A DNA stretch of 64,000 nt from an uncultured Lactobacillus sp. (GCF_910589175.1 NZ_CAJURR010000009.1:6231-70230), one strand, 5' to 3'; shown: positions 9,181-19,686, counted from the first letter of the stretch. The notes: a model not told the origin generated them from the letters alone. A program made the numbers and translations.

Positions 9181-10116
9181 TTAATCTTCATCAAGACCTT
9201 GGTAATAGTTATATACTTCTTGACCAGCAATACTTCCTTCACCGACAGCAGTTGCAATTTGACGAAGTTCTTTTGCTCGAACATCACCCAAAGCAAAGAC
9301 CCCATCAACTTTAGTACGCATATGATCATCAGTTAAGATCCAACCTTGTTCATCAGTAATGCCTAAATCTCTAAAAGCAGCAGTTTGGGGTTGAATACCA
9401 ACATAAATAAATACACCAGCTACTTTAACTTCTTTTTCTTCACCAGTTTCTTTATCCTTATATTTCACACCAGTTACTTTATTGCCATCTCCGACAATTT
9501 CTTCAGTTTGAGCATTCCAGATAAACTTCATCTTATCATTTTCGAAAGCTTTCTTTTGTAATTCAGCTTTTGCACGAAGTTGATCGCGCCGATGGATCAC
9601 AGTGACTGACTTAGCAGACTGTGCCAAATATAGCCCCTCTTGAATAGCTGAATCTCCGCCACCTATTACAGCAACATCTTCATCTCTAAAGAAAGCGGCG
9701 TCACAAACAGCACAATATGATACACCTTTTCCAGCATATTCTTCTTCACCTGGAACTCCAAGATGCTTATGAACTGCACCAGTAGCAATAACGACGGCAC
9801 CAGCTTCGTATTCACCTGAATCAGTTTTAACGATCTTTTTATTGCCATCTTGGGTAATACTTTGTACATCGCCATAAGCAAATTCAGCTCCGGCATTTGT
9901 AGCAGTTTGATACATTTTTTCGCCTAATTCAGGTCCTTGAATATCAACAAAGCCAGGATAATTATCTATACCTGCAGTATTATTCATTTGGCCGCCATAA
10001 ATACCACGATCCAAAATAACTACTTTCAAATTAGCTCGAGCGGCATATAAAGCAGCAGTTAAACCGCCAGGGCCTGCTCCAATTACAATTACATCGTAGC
10101 TTTTTTTCTCAGCCAT
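9181..10116 (-). CDS. trxB: Thioredoxin-disulfide reductase
   Basis: NADPH-dependent flavoprotein that keeps thioredoxin reduced. The 311-aa sequence has the FAD dinucleotide motif GAGPGG (13-18), the redox pair CAVC (Cys135, Cys138), an NADPH motif GGGDSA and the C-terminal FAD signature ALGDVR. It is monocistronic in appearance, with its own terminator and a gap before gpsA. In catalase-less lactobacilli this system carries much of the thiol defence, and the window also encodes the thiol-stress regulator Spx. Confidence 0.97.
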   Translation of the reverse strand: MAEKKSYDVIVIGAGPGGLTAALYAARANLKVVILDRGIYGGQMNNTAGIDNYPGFVDIQGPELGEKMYQTATNAGAEFAYGDVQSITQDGNKKIVKTDSGEYEAGAVVIATGAVHKHLGVPGEEEYAGKGVSYCAVCDAAFFRDEDVAVIGGGDSAIQEGLYLAQSAKSVTVIHRRDQLRAKAELQKKAFENDKMKFIWNAQTEEIVGDGNKVTGVKYKDKETGEEKEVKVAGVFIYVGIQPQTAAFRDLGITDEQGWILTDDHMRTKVDGVFALGDVRAKELRQIATAVGEGSIAGQEVYNYYQGLDED

Positions 10117-10187
10117 ATTCTCGCCTCTATTCTTACTTTTTGTAAGTATATATTACTATGAACAAATAAAAATTGCAATCTTTTTGC

Positions 10188-11207
10188 TTATAGTTGAATT
10201 TCTGGCTTAGGATTTCTTCCCATCATTGTCTTAATTTCTTGATCTACATCGGCATTTTCATATAAAACACGGTAAATAGCTTCACTAATTGGCATATCAA
10301 TATTCTTTTCTTCTGCTAATTCATGTACTGCCTTAACAGTCGTAGCTCCCTCTACAACTTGGCCCATATGATCTAGAACATAATCAAGGCTCTTTCCTTC
10401 TCCAATTTGCTTACCTGCACGCCAATTACGAGAATTTTGAGAAGTTGCTGTTACAATTAAATCACCAATTCCTGAAAGACCGGAAAAAGTCATTGGTTTT
10501 GCGCCGAAGTACTTAACTCCTAAACGAGTAATCTCAGCCAAGCCTCTAGTCATTAAAGCAGCCTTTGCATCGTCACCATACCCCTTACCCACTAGGATAC
10601 CGGCAGCGATTGCAATAACATTTTTAACTGCACCACCTACTTCCACTCCTACTAAATCATCATTGGTGTAGAAACGGACATAGTTATTTGAAAATACTTT
10701 TTGTACTCTCTTAGCATTTTCTTCACTAGTGGATGCACAAGCAATTGCAGTTAAATCCTTTTGAGCAACATTTTCAGCATGACTAGGTCCTGAAATGGCC
10801 ACTATTTTTTCACTATCGTTTGGATAAACTTCTTCAGTTAAAATATCTGAAATTAGTTTTTTACTCCCTGGTTCAATTCCTTTAGTTGCAGTTACCAATA
10901 AAGGAGTAGCGCCAGTTTTATCTAATATTTTATGTACATTTTTAGCAACGATACGGACTGCTTTAGTTGGTAAAACAAATAAAACAATTTCGGCACCATC
11001 CAATGCTTTTTCTAAATCTCCAGTAGCAGGTACATTAGGATTAAGTTTCCAATTTTTCATGTAGTGAGTATTAGTATGATGTTCATTAATTTCTTGGTTA
11101 ACACTGTCAATGTTTCCATACAATACTACATCATTTCCGTTATCAGCTAACATTGAACCAAGAACAGAACCCCATGAACCATTACCTAAAACTGCAATCT
11201 TTGCCAT
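10188..11207 (-). CDS. gpsA: NAD(P)-dependent glycerol-3-phosphate dehydrogenase
   Basis: Reduces dihydroxyacetone phosphate to sn-glycerol 3-phosphate, the backbone for phospholipids and lipoteichoic acid. The 339-aa protein has the N-terminal Rossmann motif GNGSWGS, a SGPSHAENV segment and the catalytic lysine region GAVKNVIAIAAG. I start at the ATG at 11207, with GAG seven bases upstream; a TTG four codons earlier lacks a usable ribosome site. It belongs to the hprK-lgt-gpsA run. Confidence 0.96.
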   Translation of the reverse strand: MAKIAVLGNGSWGSVLGSMLADNGNDVVLYGNIDSVNQEINEHHTNTHYMKNWKLNPNVPATGDLEKALDGAEIVLFVLPTKAVRIVAKNVHKILDKTGATPLLVTATKGIEPGSKKLISDILTEEVYPNDSEKIVAISGPSHAENVAQKDLTAIACASTSEENAKRVQKVFSNNYVRFYTNDDLVGVEVGGAVKNVIAIAAGILVGKGYGDDAKAALMTRGLAEITRLGVKYFGAKPMTFSGLSGIGDLIVTATSQNSRNWRAGKQIGEGKSLDYVLDHMGQVVEGATTVKAVHELAEEKNIDMPISEAIYRVLYENADVDQEIKTMMGRNPKPEIQL

Positions 11208-11243
11208 TTTTTTACTCAAACTTTCTATAAAAAATTATTTCTT

Positions 11244-12080
11244 TCAATCTCTATTATACGGGTATTTTAAACCGCTGCCAGCCAAATACCACTTTGGCTT
11301 TACAACTTTACGACGATAAATCCAAAGAATAATTGCGCCAAAAAACAAAATCAAGCTTAATGCTTGTGAAACTCTAATCGTATTAGCAATGTATAAACTA
11401 TCTGTTCTCATTCCTTCAACAAAGAAACGGACAGCAGAATACCAAATTACATAACTTAGAAATATTTCTCCACGCTTAAAAAGATGTTTTCTATGGCGTA
11501 AACTCAAAATCAAAATTAAGCCAATTAAATTTAAAGTCGACTCATATAAATAAGTTGGTTGATAATATGAACCATTAATGTACATCTGCTGAATAATAAA
11601 ATGGGGTAAATGTAGACTTTCTAAGAAAGACAAGGTTGTTTTAGCACCATGTGCTTCTTGATTCATAAAATTACCCCATCGAGCAATTACTTGGGCAGCC
11701 ATTACACCTGGAGCAATGATATCAAGCATTAGAAATGGCGGTAGCATTCGTTGATGACAAAAAATTAATAATACAATTAGTCCAGCAATCAAACCACCAT
11801 AAATGGCAATACCACCATTCCAAATAGCAATTATTTGATCAGGATGTTGAGAAAAATAGCCCCACTCAAAAACTACATAATATATTCGAGCCCCAATAAA
11901 ACCAATCGGAACTGCCCATAGGAGAAAATCAATGAAGTCATCCGGCATAATATGCCTTTTCTTTCCTTCATTAATTGCCATTAAGGTTGCTACTAAAACT
12001 CCAGTAGCCATTAAAATACCATACCACTTAACTTGAAGCGGGGCCAGATTAAAAGCTACAGGATTTAAAGCTAAACTCAT
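11244..12080 (-). CDS. lgt: Prolipoprotein diacylglyceryl transferase
   Basis: Membrane enzyme that moves diacylglyceryl from phosphatidylglycerol to the lipobox cysteine of prelipoproteins. The 278-aa protein is strongly hydrophobic with about seven membrane spans, contains HG-type and signature segment [13 protein letters not shown] (about 131-143), and ends in a basic tail. Its ATG overlaps the hprK stop by four bases (ATGA), so the two are translationally coupled, as in many Firmicutes. Confidence 0.96.
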   Translation of the reverse strand: MSLALNPVAFNLAPLQVKWYGILMATGVLVATLMAINEGKKRHIMPDDFIDFLLWAVPIGFIGARIYYVVFEWGYFSQHPDQIIAIWNGGIAIYGGLIAGLIVLLIFCHQRMLPPFLMLDIIAPGVMAAQVIARWGNFMNQEAHGAKTTLSFLESLHLPHFIIQQMYINGSYYQPTYLYESTLNLIGLILILSLRHRKHLFKRGEIFLSYVIWYSAVRFFVEGMRTDSLYIANTIRVSQALSLILFFGAIILWIYRRKVVKPKWYLAGSGLKYPYNRD

Positions 12081-13036
12081 TTCCTGCTTTCACCCTCGTC
12101 TTTTTTAGAATTGTCTGAAATTAATTCAGTTAGATTTTGTTCAAATTTTTGACTAGCATCATAACCCATTTTCTTAGCTCTGAAGTTCATAGCAGCTACT
12201 TCAATAATAATAGCTAAATTCCGTCCGACTTTAACTGGAACCGTTACTTGCGGTACATCTACTTCAAAAATCTCACGCGTCTTTTCATTAAATCCTAAGC
12301 GATCATAATTAGCTTTTGGATCCCAATTTTGCAAACAGATTATTAATTGAATTTCAGTACTATCCTTAACCGCTCCAGCACCAAAAAGATTCATCACATC
12401 AATAATTCCAATTCCGCGAATCTCCATTAAATGCTTTAGAATTTTAGGAGCTTCTCCAACTACAGTCTTGTCATCTTTTTGATATACATCAACTCGATCA
12501 TCTGCAATCAACCGATGTCCACGCTTTACCAAGTCTAGGGCGGTTTCGGATTTACCAACACCAGAATTTCCAATAATCAATACACCCATTCCGTAAATTT
12601 CTACTAAAACACCATGAATACTCTTTCGAGGCGCAAGCTTTTCATCTAGAAATTGAGTAATGACACTTGATAAATGTGTTGTAGCCATATTACTAGAAAG
12701 AACAGGTATCTTTTCTTTCTCAGCTGCTTCAAGCATTTCTGAAGGAATTGGTAAACCTCGTGACACAATGAAGCAAGGCGTTTCTGGAGTTGCCATTTTG
12801 TTAAATACTCGCTCACGCAAATCATGATCTAAACGTGCACTATAAGAAATTTCCGTTCTTCCTAGCAATTGGATTCTATTTTTAGGATAGAAATCAAAAT
12901 AACCTGTCAATTCCAAACCTGGACGAGAAATATCAGAAGTATTAATTAATTTTTGATCTAAATATTCCTTTCCTTCAACCACTCTAAGTGAAGGAAGATC
13001 TTTTACTAATTCACTAACTTTAACTGCTTCAACCAT
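12077..13036 (-). CDS. hprK: HPr kinase/phosphorylase
   Basis: Phosphorylates HPr on Ser46 in response to glycolytic intermediates and reverses this with phosphate, setting carbon catabolite repression. Residues 1-130 form the family's N-terminal domain; the catalytic domain has HGV at 141, Walker A GNSGVGKS (156-163) and the HprK signature around [11 protein letters not shown] (about 204-214). The length (319 aa) is typical. Its substrate ptsH lies in this window at 46703-46969, and cre sites are present. It overlaps both neighbours. Confidence 0.97.
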   Translation of the reverse strand: MVEAVKVSELVKDLPSLRVVEGKEYLDQKLINTSDISRPGLELTGYFDFYPKNRIQLLGRTEISYSARLDHDLRERVFNKMATPETPCFIVSRGLPIPSEMLEAAEKEKIPVLSSNMATTHLSSVITQFLDEKLAPRKSIHGVLVEIYGMGVLIIGNSGVGKSETALDLVKRGHRLIADDRVDVYQKDDKTVVGEAPKILKHLMEIRGIGIIDVMNLFGAGAVKDSTEIQLIICLQNWDPKANYDRLGFNEKTREIFEVDVPQVTVPVKVGRNLAIIIEVAAMNFRAKKMGYDASQKFEQNLTELISDNSKKDEGESRK

Positions 13037-13307
13037 TTTTGTTATCCTCTTTATCTTCTACATCTTTGACTGAAACATCTCGTGCTTTCTTTCGCTTTTG
13101 ATTATTAGTGGACTGCTGCACAGGATTATGGCTATTAGTTTCATCTGTATCTTTTTTATTGCCAGAAAACTTAGCTAGCAGCCAAATAATCAAAGCAACA
13201 ATTATAGCAACAGGTAACAAGCCAATAAAGAATTTAAATATTGAAAATAAAATACTTAAAATCACCAAAGCAGCTAATACCAATATTAAAATAGTTACAA
13301 ATCCCAT
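13029..13307 (-). CDS. Small membrane protein of unknown function upstream of hprK
   Basis: A 92-aa protein with two hydrophobic segments (about residues 3-26 and 29-46) forming a membrane hairpin. A highly charged, Lys/Asp/Asn-rich cytoplasmic tail follows, ending EDKEDNKNG. Its last codons overlap the hprK start by eight bases, so it is co-translated with hprK. I do not recognise a family function; PspC-like or phage-holin-like labels sometimes given to such genes are not supported by a motif I can see. Confidence 0.75.
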   Translation of the reverse strand: MGFVTILILVLAALVILSILFSIFKFFIGLLPVAIIVALIIWLLAKFSGNKKDTDETNSHNPVQQSTNNQKRKKARDVSVKDVEDKEDNKNG

Positions 13308-13325
13308 AGATCTTTTCCTTAAACT

Positions 13326-14442
13326 TTAGTTCGGATTTTTTTGGCTTAAGAGCCACTGTAAGTAGGCATAAATAAAATTATCTAGTTTTCCATCCATTAC
13401 ACCATTTACATCACTAGTTTCAAAATTAGTTCGATGATCTTTTACCATATTGTAAGGATGAAAAACGTAAGAACGAATTTGAGAACCAAAGCCAATTTCT
13501 TTTTGATTACCTTTAAGTTTCTCTGTCTGTTTTCTTTTTTTCTCTTCTTCTAGCTGGAATAACTTTGCCCGTAACATATTCATCGCAGTTTCTCTATTTT
13601 GCAATTGCGACCTCTGAGCCTGCGATGAGGTAACAATTCCAGTAGGTAAGTGAGTAATTCGAACTGCACTAGAAGTCTTATTAATATGCTGCCCACCAGC
13701 ACCACTTGAGCGATAAACGTCAATTCTTAAATCATCTGGATTAATATCAACCTCAATGCTTTGATCAATCTCTGGTATCACTTCTACAGAGGCAAAAGAT
13801 GTATGCCGTCTTTTTGCCGAATCAAAAGGAGATATTCTTACTAATCTATGAACACCATTTTCAGATTTAAGTAATCCGAATGCATTCTTACCTTGAATTC
13901 GGATGCTTACACTTTTAACACCAGCTCCTTCGCCAGCCTCGTAATCTTCAATTTCAAATTTTAAATCATGGCTAACTGCATAGCGTTGATACATCCTCAA
14001 AAGCATATCAGCCCAATCCATAGCTTCAGTACCACCAGCACCTGGATGAATTTCCATTAGGGCATTATGTTGATCATATTTATCTGACAACAATAATGAT
14101 AATTCATAATCATGAAAACTTTGTGATAACGAAACCATTTCTTCAGATAATTCTTCACTCAATTCAGGATCCGGATCTGCTTTAAGTAATTCTAATGCAG
14201 TTTGAGCATCATCAAATTTTGCTTCAAGTTGCTTAAAGTTTTCACTTTTTTCCTTCATTCGATTAGTATTATTAATTAAACTCTGCGCCTGCTCTTGATT
14301 ATCCCAAAAACCAGGTTCTGCCATTTTTTGCTCATTAATAGCAATGCCTTCATTTAATGAATCGAAGTCAAAGAGACCTCCTGAAATGCTCTAACTTAGG
14401 ACTAAGATCATTTAATTCTGCTTGAATTTCGCTAATCTCCAT
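13326..14442 (-). CDS. prfB: Peptide chain release factor 2, expressed by programmed +1 frameshift
   Basis: RF2 ends translation at UGA and UAA. The frame starts with ATG at 14442 and runs 24 codons to an in-frame TGA at 14370-14368. A +1 shift at CTT-TGA-C continues into the main 347-codon frame, about 371 aa in all, the normal RF2 size. The main part has the stop-recognition tripeptide SPF (in RISPFDS) and the peptidyl-hydrolysis motif GGQ (in SGAGGQHIN). Calling only the frame from the ATG at 14324 would lose the N terminus. It follows secA on the same strand. Confidence 0.96.
14367..14382 (-). promoter_or_regulatory. prfB autoregulatory frameshift site
   Basis: Minus strand: internal Shine-Dalgarno AGGAGG (14382-14377), then TCT, then the slippery CTT TGA C. 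This is the canonical RF2 recoding signal: low RF2 slows termination at UGA and lets CTT slip to TTT. Confidence 0.95.
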
Positions 14443-14489
14443 TTTTATTTTCCTCACATTACAAAATTAATTTTTACTTTAATAATAGC

Positions 14490-14519
14490 AAAAAAGAGAG
14501 ACATTATCTGCCTCCCTTT
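14490..14519 (-). terminator. secA terminator
   Basis: AAAGGGAGGCA pairs imperfectly with TGTCTCTCTTT and is followed by T-residues on the minus strand, between secA and prfB. Confidence 0.65.
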
Positions 14520-14523
14520 GTTT

Positions 14524-16923
14524 TTATCGACTAATGTTTTGTCTTATTTGAGCCTTCATAAATAGACGGGTGGCATCAAATTCGATATTACTAATCATTT
14601 CCTCAAACATTCTATAGCCAGCTTCTTGATATTCAACTAATGGATTTAGTTGTCCATATCCTCTTAGACTAATAGATTGTCGTAATTGATCCATGGCATC
14701 AATATGATCAGTCCAACGTTCATCTACAACACGCAAGATAACAACTTTTTCAAATTCTAGCATTTGCTCAGGATCAGCAAGTTGCTTTTCTTTTTCAGCA
14801 TAATTGTCTTCTGCAATCTGATAAAGTCTCTTCTTAAGTTCTTCCGCGCTTAAGTGCTTCATATTAAGCTTTTTAGTAGTTTCTTCATCAGTAATAGCAG
14901 AGGAAATGAAGTCTCTTATTTGATCATTACGCCAATCTTTTTTGTCCCCTTGGGTGTACATATCAATTTGATGATCAATAGTCCGTTTAATCATTGGCAT
15001 TAAAACAGGTTTCAATGATTTTTCCTCAGAAATAACTTGCATTCTTTCCCCGTAAATAATTTCACGTTGCGTACGCATAACATCATCGTATTGTAAAGTT
15101 TGCTTACGGGTATCATAGTTATTTCCTTCAACACGCTTTTGAGCTGATTCAACTTGTCTAGTAATCATACGTGATTCAATGACTTTATCATCATCATTAT
15201 CAGATATTCGATCAAGGAATAATTTTACTCGATCTCCACCAAAACGCTTCATCAAATCGTCTTCTAGAGAAAGATAAAATCTTGTTACACCTGGATCCCC
15301 TTGACGACCGGATCTACCACGAAGCTGATTATCAATACGACGAGACTCATGACGTTCAGTACCAATAACAGCTAAACCGCCTAATTCTTTAACACCGGGT
15401 CCTAATTTAATATCAGTACCACGACCAGCCATGTTAGTAGCAATTGTAACTGCTCCTCTTTGACCAGCATTCATGATAATTTCTGCTTCTTTAGCATGGT
15501 TTTTAGCATTCAAAACTGCGTGCGGAATACCTGCTTGATTAAGCATTTGGCTTAAACGTTCAGAGCTTTCAATAGCAACAGTACCAACCAATACCGGTTG
15601 TCCTTTCGCGTGACGTTCCTTAATTTCTTTTACTACAGCTTCAAATTTAGAATCTAAAGTTGGATATAAAATATCAGGCAAGTCTTTACGAGCAATTGGA
15701 CGGTTAGTTGGAATAGTGATTACTTCCATGTTATAGATTTCACGAAATTCTTCCTCTTCCGTCTTTGCTGTACCTGTCATACCTGCCAGCTTTTTATACA
15801 TTCTAAAGAAATTCTGGTAAGTGATAGTTGCTTGAGTTTTAGACTCTTCTTGAATCTTAACTCCTTCTTTTGCTTCAATAGCCTGGTGAAGTCCATCAGA
15901 ATAACGACGACCTTCCATTACACGTCCAGTGAAAGAATCAACAATCATAACTTCGCCATTTTGAACCACATAGTCGATGTCTTTCAACATAATGTAGTTA
16001 GCTCTTAACGCTTGATCAATATGGTGAACTAAGACTTGGTTATCAATATCATACAAGTTCTTCAAACCAAAGTGCTCACAAGCCTTTTTAATTCCTTGAT
16101 TAGTCAGATTAATTGTTTTAGTTGGCCAATCAATCTTGTAATCACCATGGTCTTCATCATCATCTACATCGTCATCACTTTTATCTTCAACTAAAGTTTT
16201 AACAAAACGATCGGCACGAATATATTCACTGTTTGCTTGCTCTGCTTGTCCAGAAATAATTAACGGTGTTCTAGCTTCATCAATTAAAATTGAATCAACC
16301 TCATCGATAATTGCATAGTTAAGTGGACGTTGAACCATTTGATCTTTGTAGACAACCATATTGTCTCTTAAATAATCAAATCCTAATTCAGAGTTAGTTG
16401 AATAAGTAACGTCGCAATTATAAGCGTCTCTCTTTTCGTCTGCAGACATCGAATTAAGGTTCAAACCTACAGATAAACCGAGCCACTTATATAATTGCCC
16501 CATTTCACTTTCATCACGACTAGATAGGTATTCATTAACTGTTACTACATGAACACCCTTCCCGGTTAGAGCATTTAAATAAACTGGCAAAGTAGCAGTT
16601 AAGGTTTTACCTTCCCCAGTCATCATTTCGGCGATATTACCGTAATGCAGTGCAATACCACCAATAATTTGAACACGGAAAGGATATAATCCTAAAACTC
16701 TTTTTGCACCTTCACGTGCTGTAGCAAATGCTTCTGGCAAAATATCATCTAGTGCTTCACCATTTTCCAAACGTTTACGAAACTCTGGTGTCTTTGCTTG
16801 TAGTTGCTCATCAGACAATTTTTCGTACTCGTCTGCTAAAGATTCTACCTTAGTTGCTAATTTTTCAAATTTCTTTAATTCTCTTCTATCGTTATCGTAA
16901 ATTTTTTTAAGAATATTAGCCAT
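14524..16923 (-). CDS. secA: Preprotein translocase ATPase SecA
   Basis: Motor that drives unfolded preproteins through SecYEG. The 799-aa protein has Walker A TGEGKT (102-107), [15 protein letters not shown], helicase motifs [10 protein letters not shown] and RQGDPG, and the helical wing and scaffold domains. It stops at QIRQNISR without the cysteine-rich zinc-binding tail (CXCX8CH) found in B. subtilis and E. coli SecA. Loss of that SecB/lipid-binding tail is common in lactobacilli and not a truncation of the motor. ATG at 16923. Confidence 0.98.
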   Translation of the reverse strand: MANILKKIYDNDRRELKKFEKLATKVESLADEYEKLSDEQLQAKTPEFRKRLENGEALDDILPEAFATAREGAKRVLGLYPFRVQIIGGIALHYGNIAEMMTGEGKTLTATLPVYLNALTGKGVHVVTVNEYLSSRDESEMGQLYKWLGLSVGLNLNSMSADEKRDAYNCDVTYSTNSELGFDYLRDNMVVYKDQMVQRPLNYAIIDEVDSILIDEARTPLIISGQAEQANSEYIRADRFVKTLVEDKSDDDVDDDEDHGDYKIDWPTKTINLTNQGIKKACEHFGLKNLYDIDNQVLVHHIDQALRANYIMLKDIDYVVQNGEVMIVDSFTGRVMEGRRYSDGLHQAIEAKEGVKIQEESKTQATITYQNFFRMYKKLAGMTGTAKTEEEEFREIYNMEVITIPTNRPIARKDLPDILYPTLDSKFEAVVKEIKERHAKGQPVLVGTVAIESSERLSQMLNQAGIPHAVLNAKNHAKEAEIIMNAGQRGAVTIATNMAGRGTDIKLGPGVKELGGLAVIGTERHESRRIDNQLRGRSGRQGDPGVTRFYLSLEDDLMKRFGGDRVKLFLDRISDNDDDKVIESRMITRQVESAQKRVEGNNYDTRKQTLQYDDVMRTQREIIYGERMQVISEEKSLKPVLMPMIKRTIDHQIDMYTQGDKKDWRNDQIRDFISSAITDEETTKKLNMKHLSAEELKKRLYQIAEDNYAEKEKQLADPEQMLEFEKVVILRVVDERWTDHIDAMDQLRQSISLRGYGQLNPLVEYQEAGYRMFEEMISNIEFDATRLFMKAQIRQNISR

Positions 16924-17021
16924 TTAATCGGTCCTTAAATTTAAATTTTGTGCACAAATCTAAAATAATACTATGTAATTTTAACATTAATTTGTAAAAA
17001 TGAGAAACCTACTATTGCAAG

Positions 17022-17057
17022 AAAAAGCCTCTTAAGCTTATCACTGCTCAAGAGACT
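17022..17057 (-). terminator. hpf terminator
   Basis: AGTCTCTTGAGC pairs with GCTTAAGAGGCT (with G-U pairs) across a 7-8-base loop and is followed by TTTTTC on the minus strand, just after hpf. Confidence 0.8.
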
Positions 17058-17081
17058 CTTAATTTATAAGATTGTTTTAAT

Positions 17082-17627
17082 TTATTCGTTAGTTTCAATC
17101 AAGCCATAACGACCATCATTTCTGCGATATACAATACTTGTTCCATTAGTATCTGCATCTTCAAAAACAAAGAAATCATGACCCAATAAGTCCATTTGTA
17201 AAACTGCTTCTTCTGCACTCATTGGCTTTAAATCTAAATGTTTGTTACGAACAATATCAAATTCTTTAGGTGCTTTCGTTTCTTCTTCTAAGTCTTCATA
17301 GAAGAAATCCTTTAATCCCTTCTCACGGCTCTTTCTGTTAATACGAGTCTTGTATTTTCTAATTTGACGTTCTAATTTTTCAGAAACGAAGTCGATGCTC
17401 TTGTACATGTCATCAGTTGTATCTTCAGCACGTAAAACTAAGTATGGAAGTGGAATAGTTACTTCAACCTTAGCAGTATGATCTGGATAAACTTTTAAAT
17501 TGATATGAGCAATTACATCAGAATTAATTTCGAAGTACTTTTCGAGCTTATTCAATCTCTTTTGAACATAATCTCTTAAGGCATCAGTAACTTCGACATT
17601 TTCTCCACGAACATTGTATTTTAACAT
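17082..17627 (-). CDS. hpf: Ribosome hibernation promoting factor, long form
   Basis: Long HPF dimerises 70S ribosomes into inactive 100S particles under starvation or stress. The 181-aa protein has an N-terminal S30AE domain (residues 1-100, starting MLKYNVRGENVEVTDALR) with basic patch RQIRKYKTRINRKSRE. After a linker comes the C-terminal dimerisation domain (about 120-181, VRNKHLDLKPMSAEEAVLQM). I use the ATG at 17627, preceded by AGGAGA; upstream in-frame codons (to 17684) read through leader sequence containing a hairpin. It sits between secA and comFC. Confidence 0.96.
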   Translation of the reverse strand: MLKYNVRGENVEVTDALRDYVQKRLNKLEKYFEINSDVIAHINLKVYPDHTAKVEVTIPLPYLVLRAEDTTDDMYKSIDFVSEKLERQIRKYKTRINRKSREKGLKDFFYEDLEEETKAPKEFDIVRNKHLDLKPMSAEEAVLQMDLLGHDFFVFEDADTNGTSIVYRRNDGRYGLIETNE

Positions 17628-17644
17628 TGTAGATTCTCCTTCCA

Positions 17645-17660
17645 ACGTCTTATGACGTTT
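17645..17660. promoter_or_regulatory. Hairpin in the hpf leader
   Basis: AACGTC-TTAT-GACGTT is a perfect 6-bp stem with a 4-base loop a few bases upstream of the hpf ribosome site. No T-run follows, so it is not a terminator; it could affect translation start or message stability. Confidence 0.45.
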
Positions 17661-17686
17661 TTCTTTACACTTATAGTATAGCAAAG

Positions 17687-17700
17687 TGTAAGCGGTTTTA
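17687..17700. promoter_or_regulatory. cre-like site upstream of hpf
   Basis: TGTAAGCGGTTTTA differs from the cre consensus TGWAANCGNTNWCA only at the penultimate base. It lies about 60 bases upstream of the hpf start, near candidate promoter hexamers, so carbon control of hpf is possible. Confidence 0.4.
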
Positions 17701-17708
17701 CTAATGAT

Positions 17709-18380
17709 TTATCTACTAATTGTAAAACTATTTATTTTACAATTAGGGTAAGCTTCTAGAAGCGCATCCCGTGCATGATACAACGTTCGACCAGTTGTAT
17801 AAATATCATCTAATAATAAAATTTTTCCACTGATATTTTTATTATCAATAGCTGAAAATGTTTGTTTAGTTAATAAGCGTTCTTCTCTATTCTTTTCTCC
17901 CTGAGCTTTCTCCGTATCTGCCTTAACTAATAATTTTGTTAAAGGAACTAAATGTTGATAAATAGAAGAAATTGTATCAAACCCTCTTTTTTCTAGATGA
18001 CTGGGCGAGCTCGGAACGGGAACATAATAATCAGCACCTGGCAACTGATCAATTAATTCAGCTAGGACATGACACAAAATATAATCTCCATACCTTTTAT
18101 AACGCACCATAACATCATGAAAAGTATCATTATATTGATATAAAGAACGATTGTCTAACAAATTGCCTGGATATTTCTGCTTCCACTGTAGACAATCATT
18201 ACATAGTCTTCCTGTATCTACTTCTTTATTACACCCTGAACATATTTTTCCTTTCTTTTTGACAAACTTTTTTAGACATTCATAACAAATATATTTTTCC
18301 TTGTACTTAACAAATAAAAATAATTTTTCATAGTTTATCTCTCTGCGAAAAGAAGAGTGACACAATAAACAATTATTCAC
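17709..18380 (-). CDS. comFC: ComFC-like amidophosphoribosyltransferase-fold competence protein
   Basis: The 223-aa protein has an N-terminal zinc-finger-like region with four CxxC pairs (CLLC, CYEC, CSGC and CNDC) and a C-terminal phosphoribosyltransferase fold ending in ILLLDDIYTTGRTL. In naturally competent Firmicutes ComFC works with ComFA in taking single-stranded DNA into the cytoplasm; its exact activity is not settled. It starts with GTG overlapping the comFA stop by four bases. Both genes are full length, so the operon looks intact. Confidence 0.93.
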   Translation of the reverse strand: MNNCLLCHSSFRREINYEKLFLFVKYKEKYICYECLKKFVKKKGKICSGCNKEVDTGRLCNDCLQWKQKYPGNLLDNRSLYQYNDTFHDVMVRYKRYGDYILCHVLAELIDQLPGADYYVPVPSSPSHLEKRGFDTISSIYQHLVPLTKLLVKADTEKAQGEKNREERLLTKQTFSAIDNKNISGKILLLDDIYTTGRTLYHARDALLEAYPNCKINSFTISR

Positions 18381-19564
18381 TTATTCATCATCCTAATCTG
18401 TTTCATCGCTTGTCGGATATTTTTTGTATATTTGTGATAACAAAATAAAACTAGCCCATCTCTATCATCTGCACTTCTTCCTACTCGACCGGCAATCTGA
18501 ACTAGACTTGGAGTATTGTAAATCGGATCGTCTGCAGCAATCACAATTACTTGAACATGTTTAAAAGTTACTCCTCGTTCTAGAATCGTTGTTGTCAGCA
18601 AAATATCAATTTCTTGATTACGAAATCTAGCAACTTTAGTTTGCCTTTCTTTGTCACCCGCATATACACTTACAATCTTTTTCTCTTTAAAAACAGCAGT
18701 CAGATGTTTTTTATATATGGGTAAATCTTTAATTCTTGGTACAAATATCAGAAGAGGTTTGCTCATATTTATAATTTTACTAATCTGTTTAATCAAAGCA
18801 GGATGAACTTTTCCTTTACTAGAAATAAAAGGTTTAAAGAAATATTTTTCTTTTGGTACAGGCAGTAATCCTTTATGAAATCTTCTCTTAAGCAAAGAAT
18901 AATTAATTACCTTACCTTTTGCCTGTTTTAACAATTTTTCATCTGGAGTTGCAGTTAGAAAAAATGTACAGCCCTTTTCTTTTACAGCATTTTTTGCTGC
19001 AAAATGAAGCATTTTATTTTCATAAAAGGGAAAAGAATCTACTTCATCAATCACAATCAAATCAAAAGCCTGGTAAAATTTTAAAAGTTGATGTGTTGTG
19101 CATATGACAAACTGCTCATCTTTTGCATCATGATATTCACGTCCATGGTATTTTCCAATTTCTACTTTTTCAAATGCCGCTTGAAAGCGGGGAAATAATT
19201 CATCAACTACATCAATTCGAGGCGTAGCAATTGCTATTCGGAAGCCATTTTTTAAAACTTCTTCTACCACTTTAAAGAGCATCTCTGTCTTACCAGCCCC
19301 AGTTACCGCATGAATTAAATGATTTCGTCGTTCTTTAAAAGAATTAACTAACTCATTAGAAATCAACTCCTGTTGATCAGTTAATTTTCCCTGCCAACTT
19401 AGTGGAGTAACTATTTTAGGATAAGTATTTTTTTCAATGTTTCTTTCTAAATTCTTCTCTTCACTTATTCTTCCAACTCCAATACATTCTCGGCAATATA
19501 AATATCCATTAGGTAATGTTGCATCTGCTTTAGTGTTACATCGTTGGCATAAACCATTTATCAT
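18377..19564 (-). CDS. comFA: ComFA DEAD-box-like ATPase for DNA uptake
   Basis: ComFA is a membrane-associated helicase-like motor thought to pull transforming single-stranded DNA inside. The 395-aa sequence has an N-terminal four-cysteine zinc site (Cys6, Cys9, Cys24, Cys27), Walker A TGAGKTE, Walker B DEVD, and the C-terminal helicase segments TTTILERGV and QIAGRVGRS. It is slightly shorter than B. subtilis ComFA but all motifs are present. It diverges from yvyE. I see no convincing streptococcal-type com box upstream. Confidence 0.94.
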   Translation of the reverse strand: MINGLCQRCNTKADATLPNGYLYCRECIGVGRISEEKNLERNIEKNTYPKIVTPLSWQGKLTDQQELISNELVNSFKERRNHLIHAVTGAGKTEMLFKVVEEVLKNGFRIAIATPRIDVVDELFPRFQAAFEKVEIGKYHGREYHDAKDEQFVICTTHQLLKFYQAFDLIVIDEVDSFPFYENKMLHFAAKNAVKEKGCTFFLTATPDEKLLKQAKGKVINYSLLKRRFHKGLLPVPKEKYFFKPFISSKGKVHPALIKQISKIINMSKPLLIFVPRIKDLPIYKKHLTAVFKEKKIVSVYAGDKERQTKVARFRNQEIDILLTTTILERGVTFKHVQVIVIAADDPIYNTPSLVQIAGRVGRSADDRDGLVLFCYHKYTKNIRQAMKQIRMMNK

Positions 19565-19686
19565 TGCAGGAACTTTTGTCGTTTTACTATTTATGTTATG
19601 GTTATTTTGACTATCTATTCATTGTCGTCCTTTTAATTCACTCATCAATATCACCCTATATTAATTACGCAATTGGAGGCGATTTT

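Noticed and set aside
14524-16923. Possible truncation of SecA because the zinc tail is missing
   Set aside because: The motor and scaffold are complete and tail-less SecA is known in lactobacilli; no frameshift remnant is seen downstream.
19564-19686. N-terminal extension of yvyE by 41 codons
   Set aside because: It overlaps the comFA start, reads hydrophobic leader-like sequence and lacks a ribosome site; the TTG at 19687 has GGAGG at proper spacing.
19565-19686. Streptococcal-type com box upstream of comFA
   Set aside because: Only loose resemblance to TACGAATA (TGAATA); too weak to claim.
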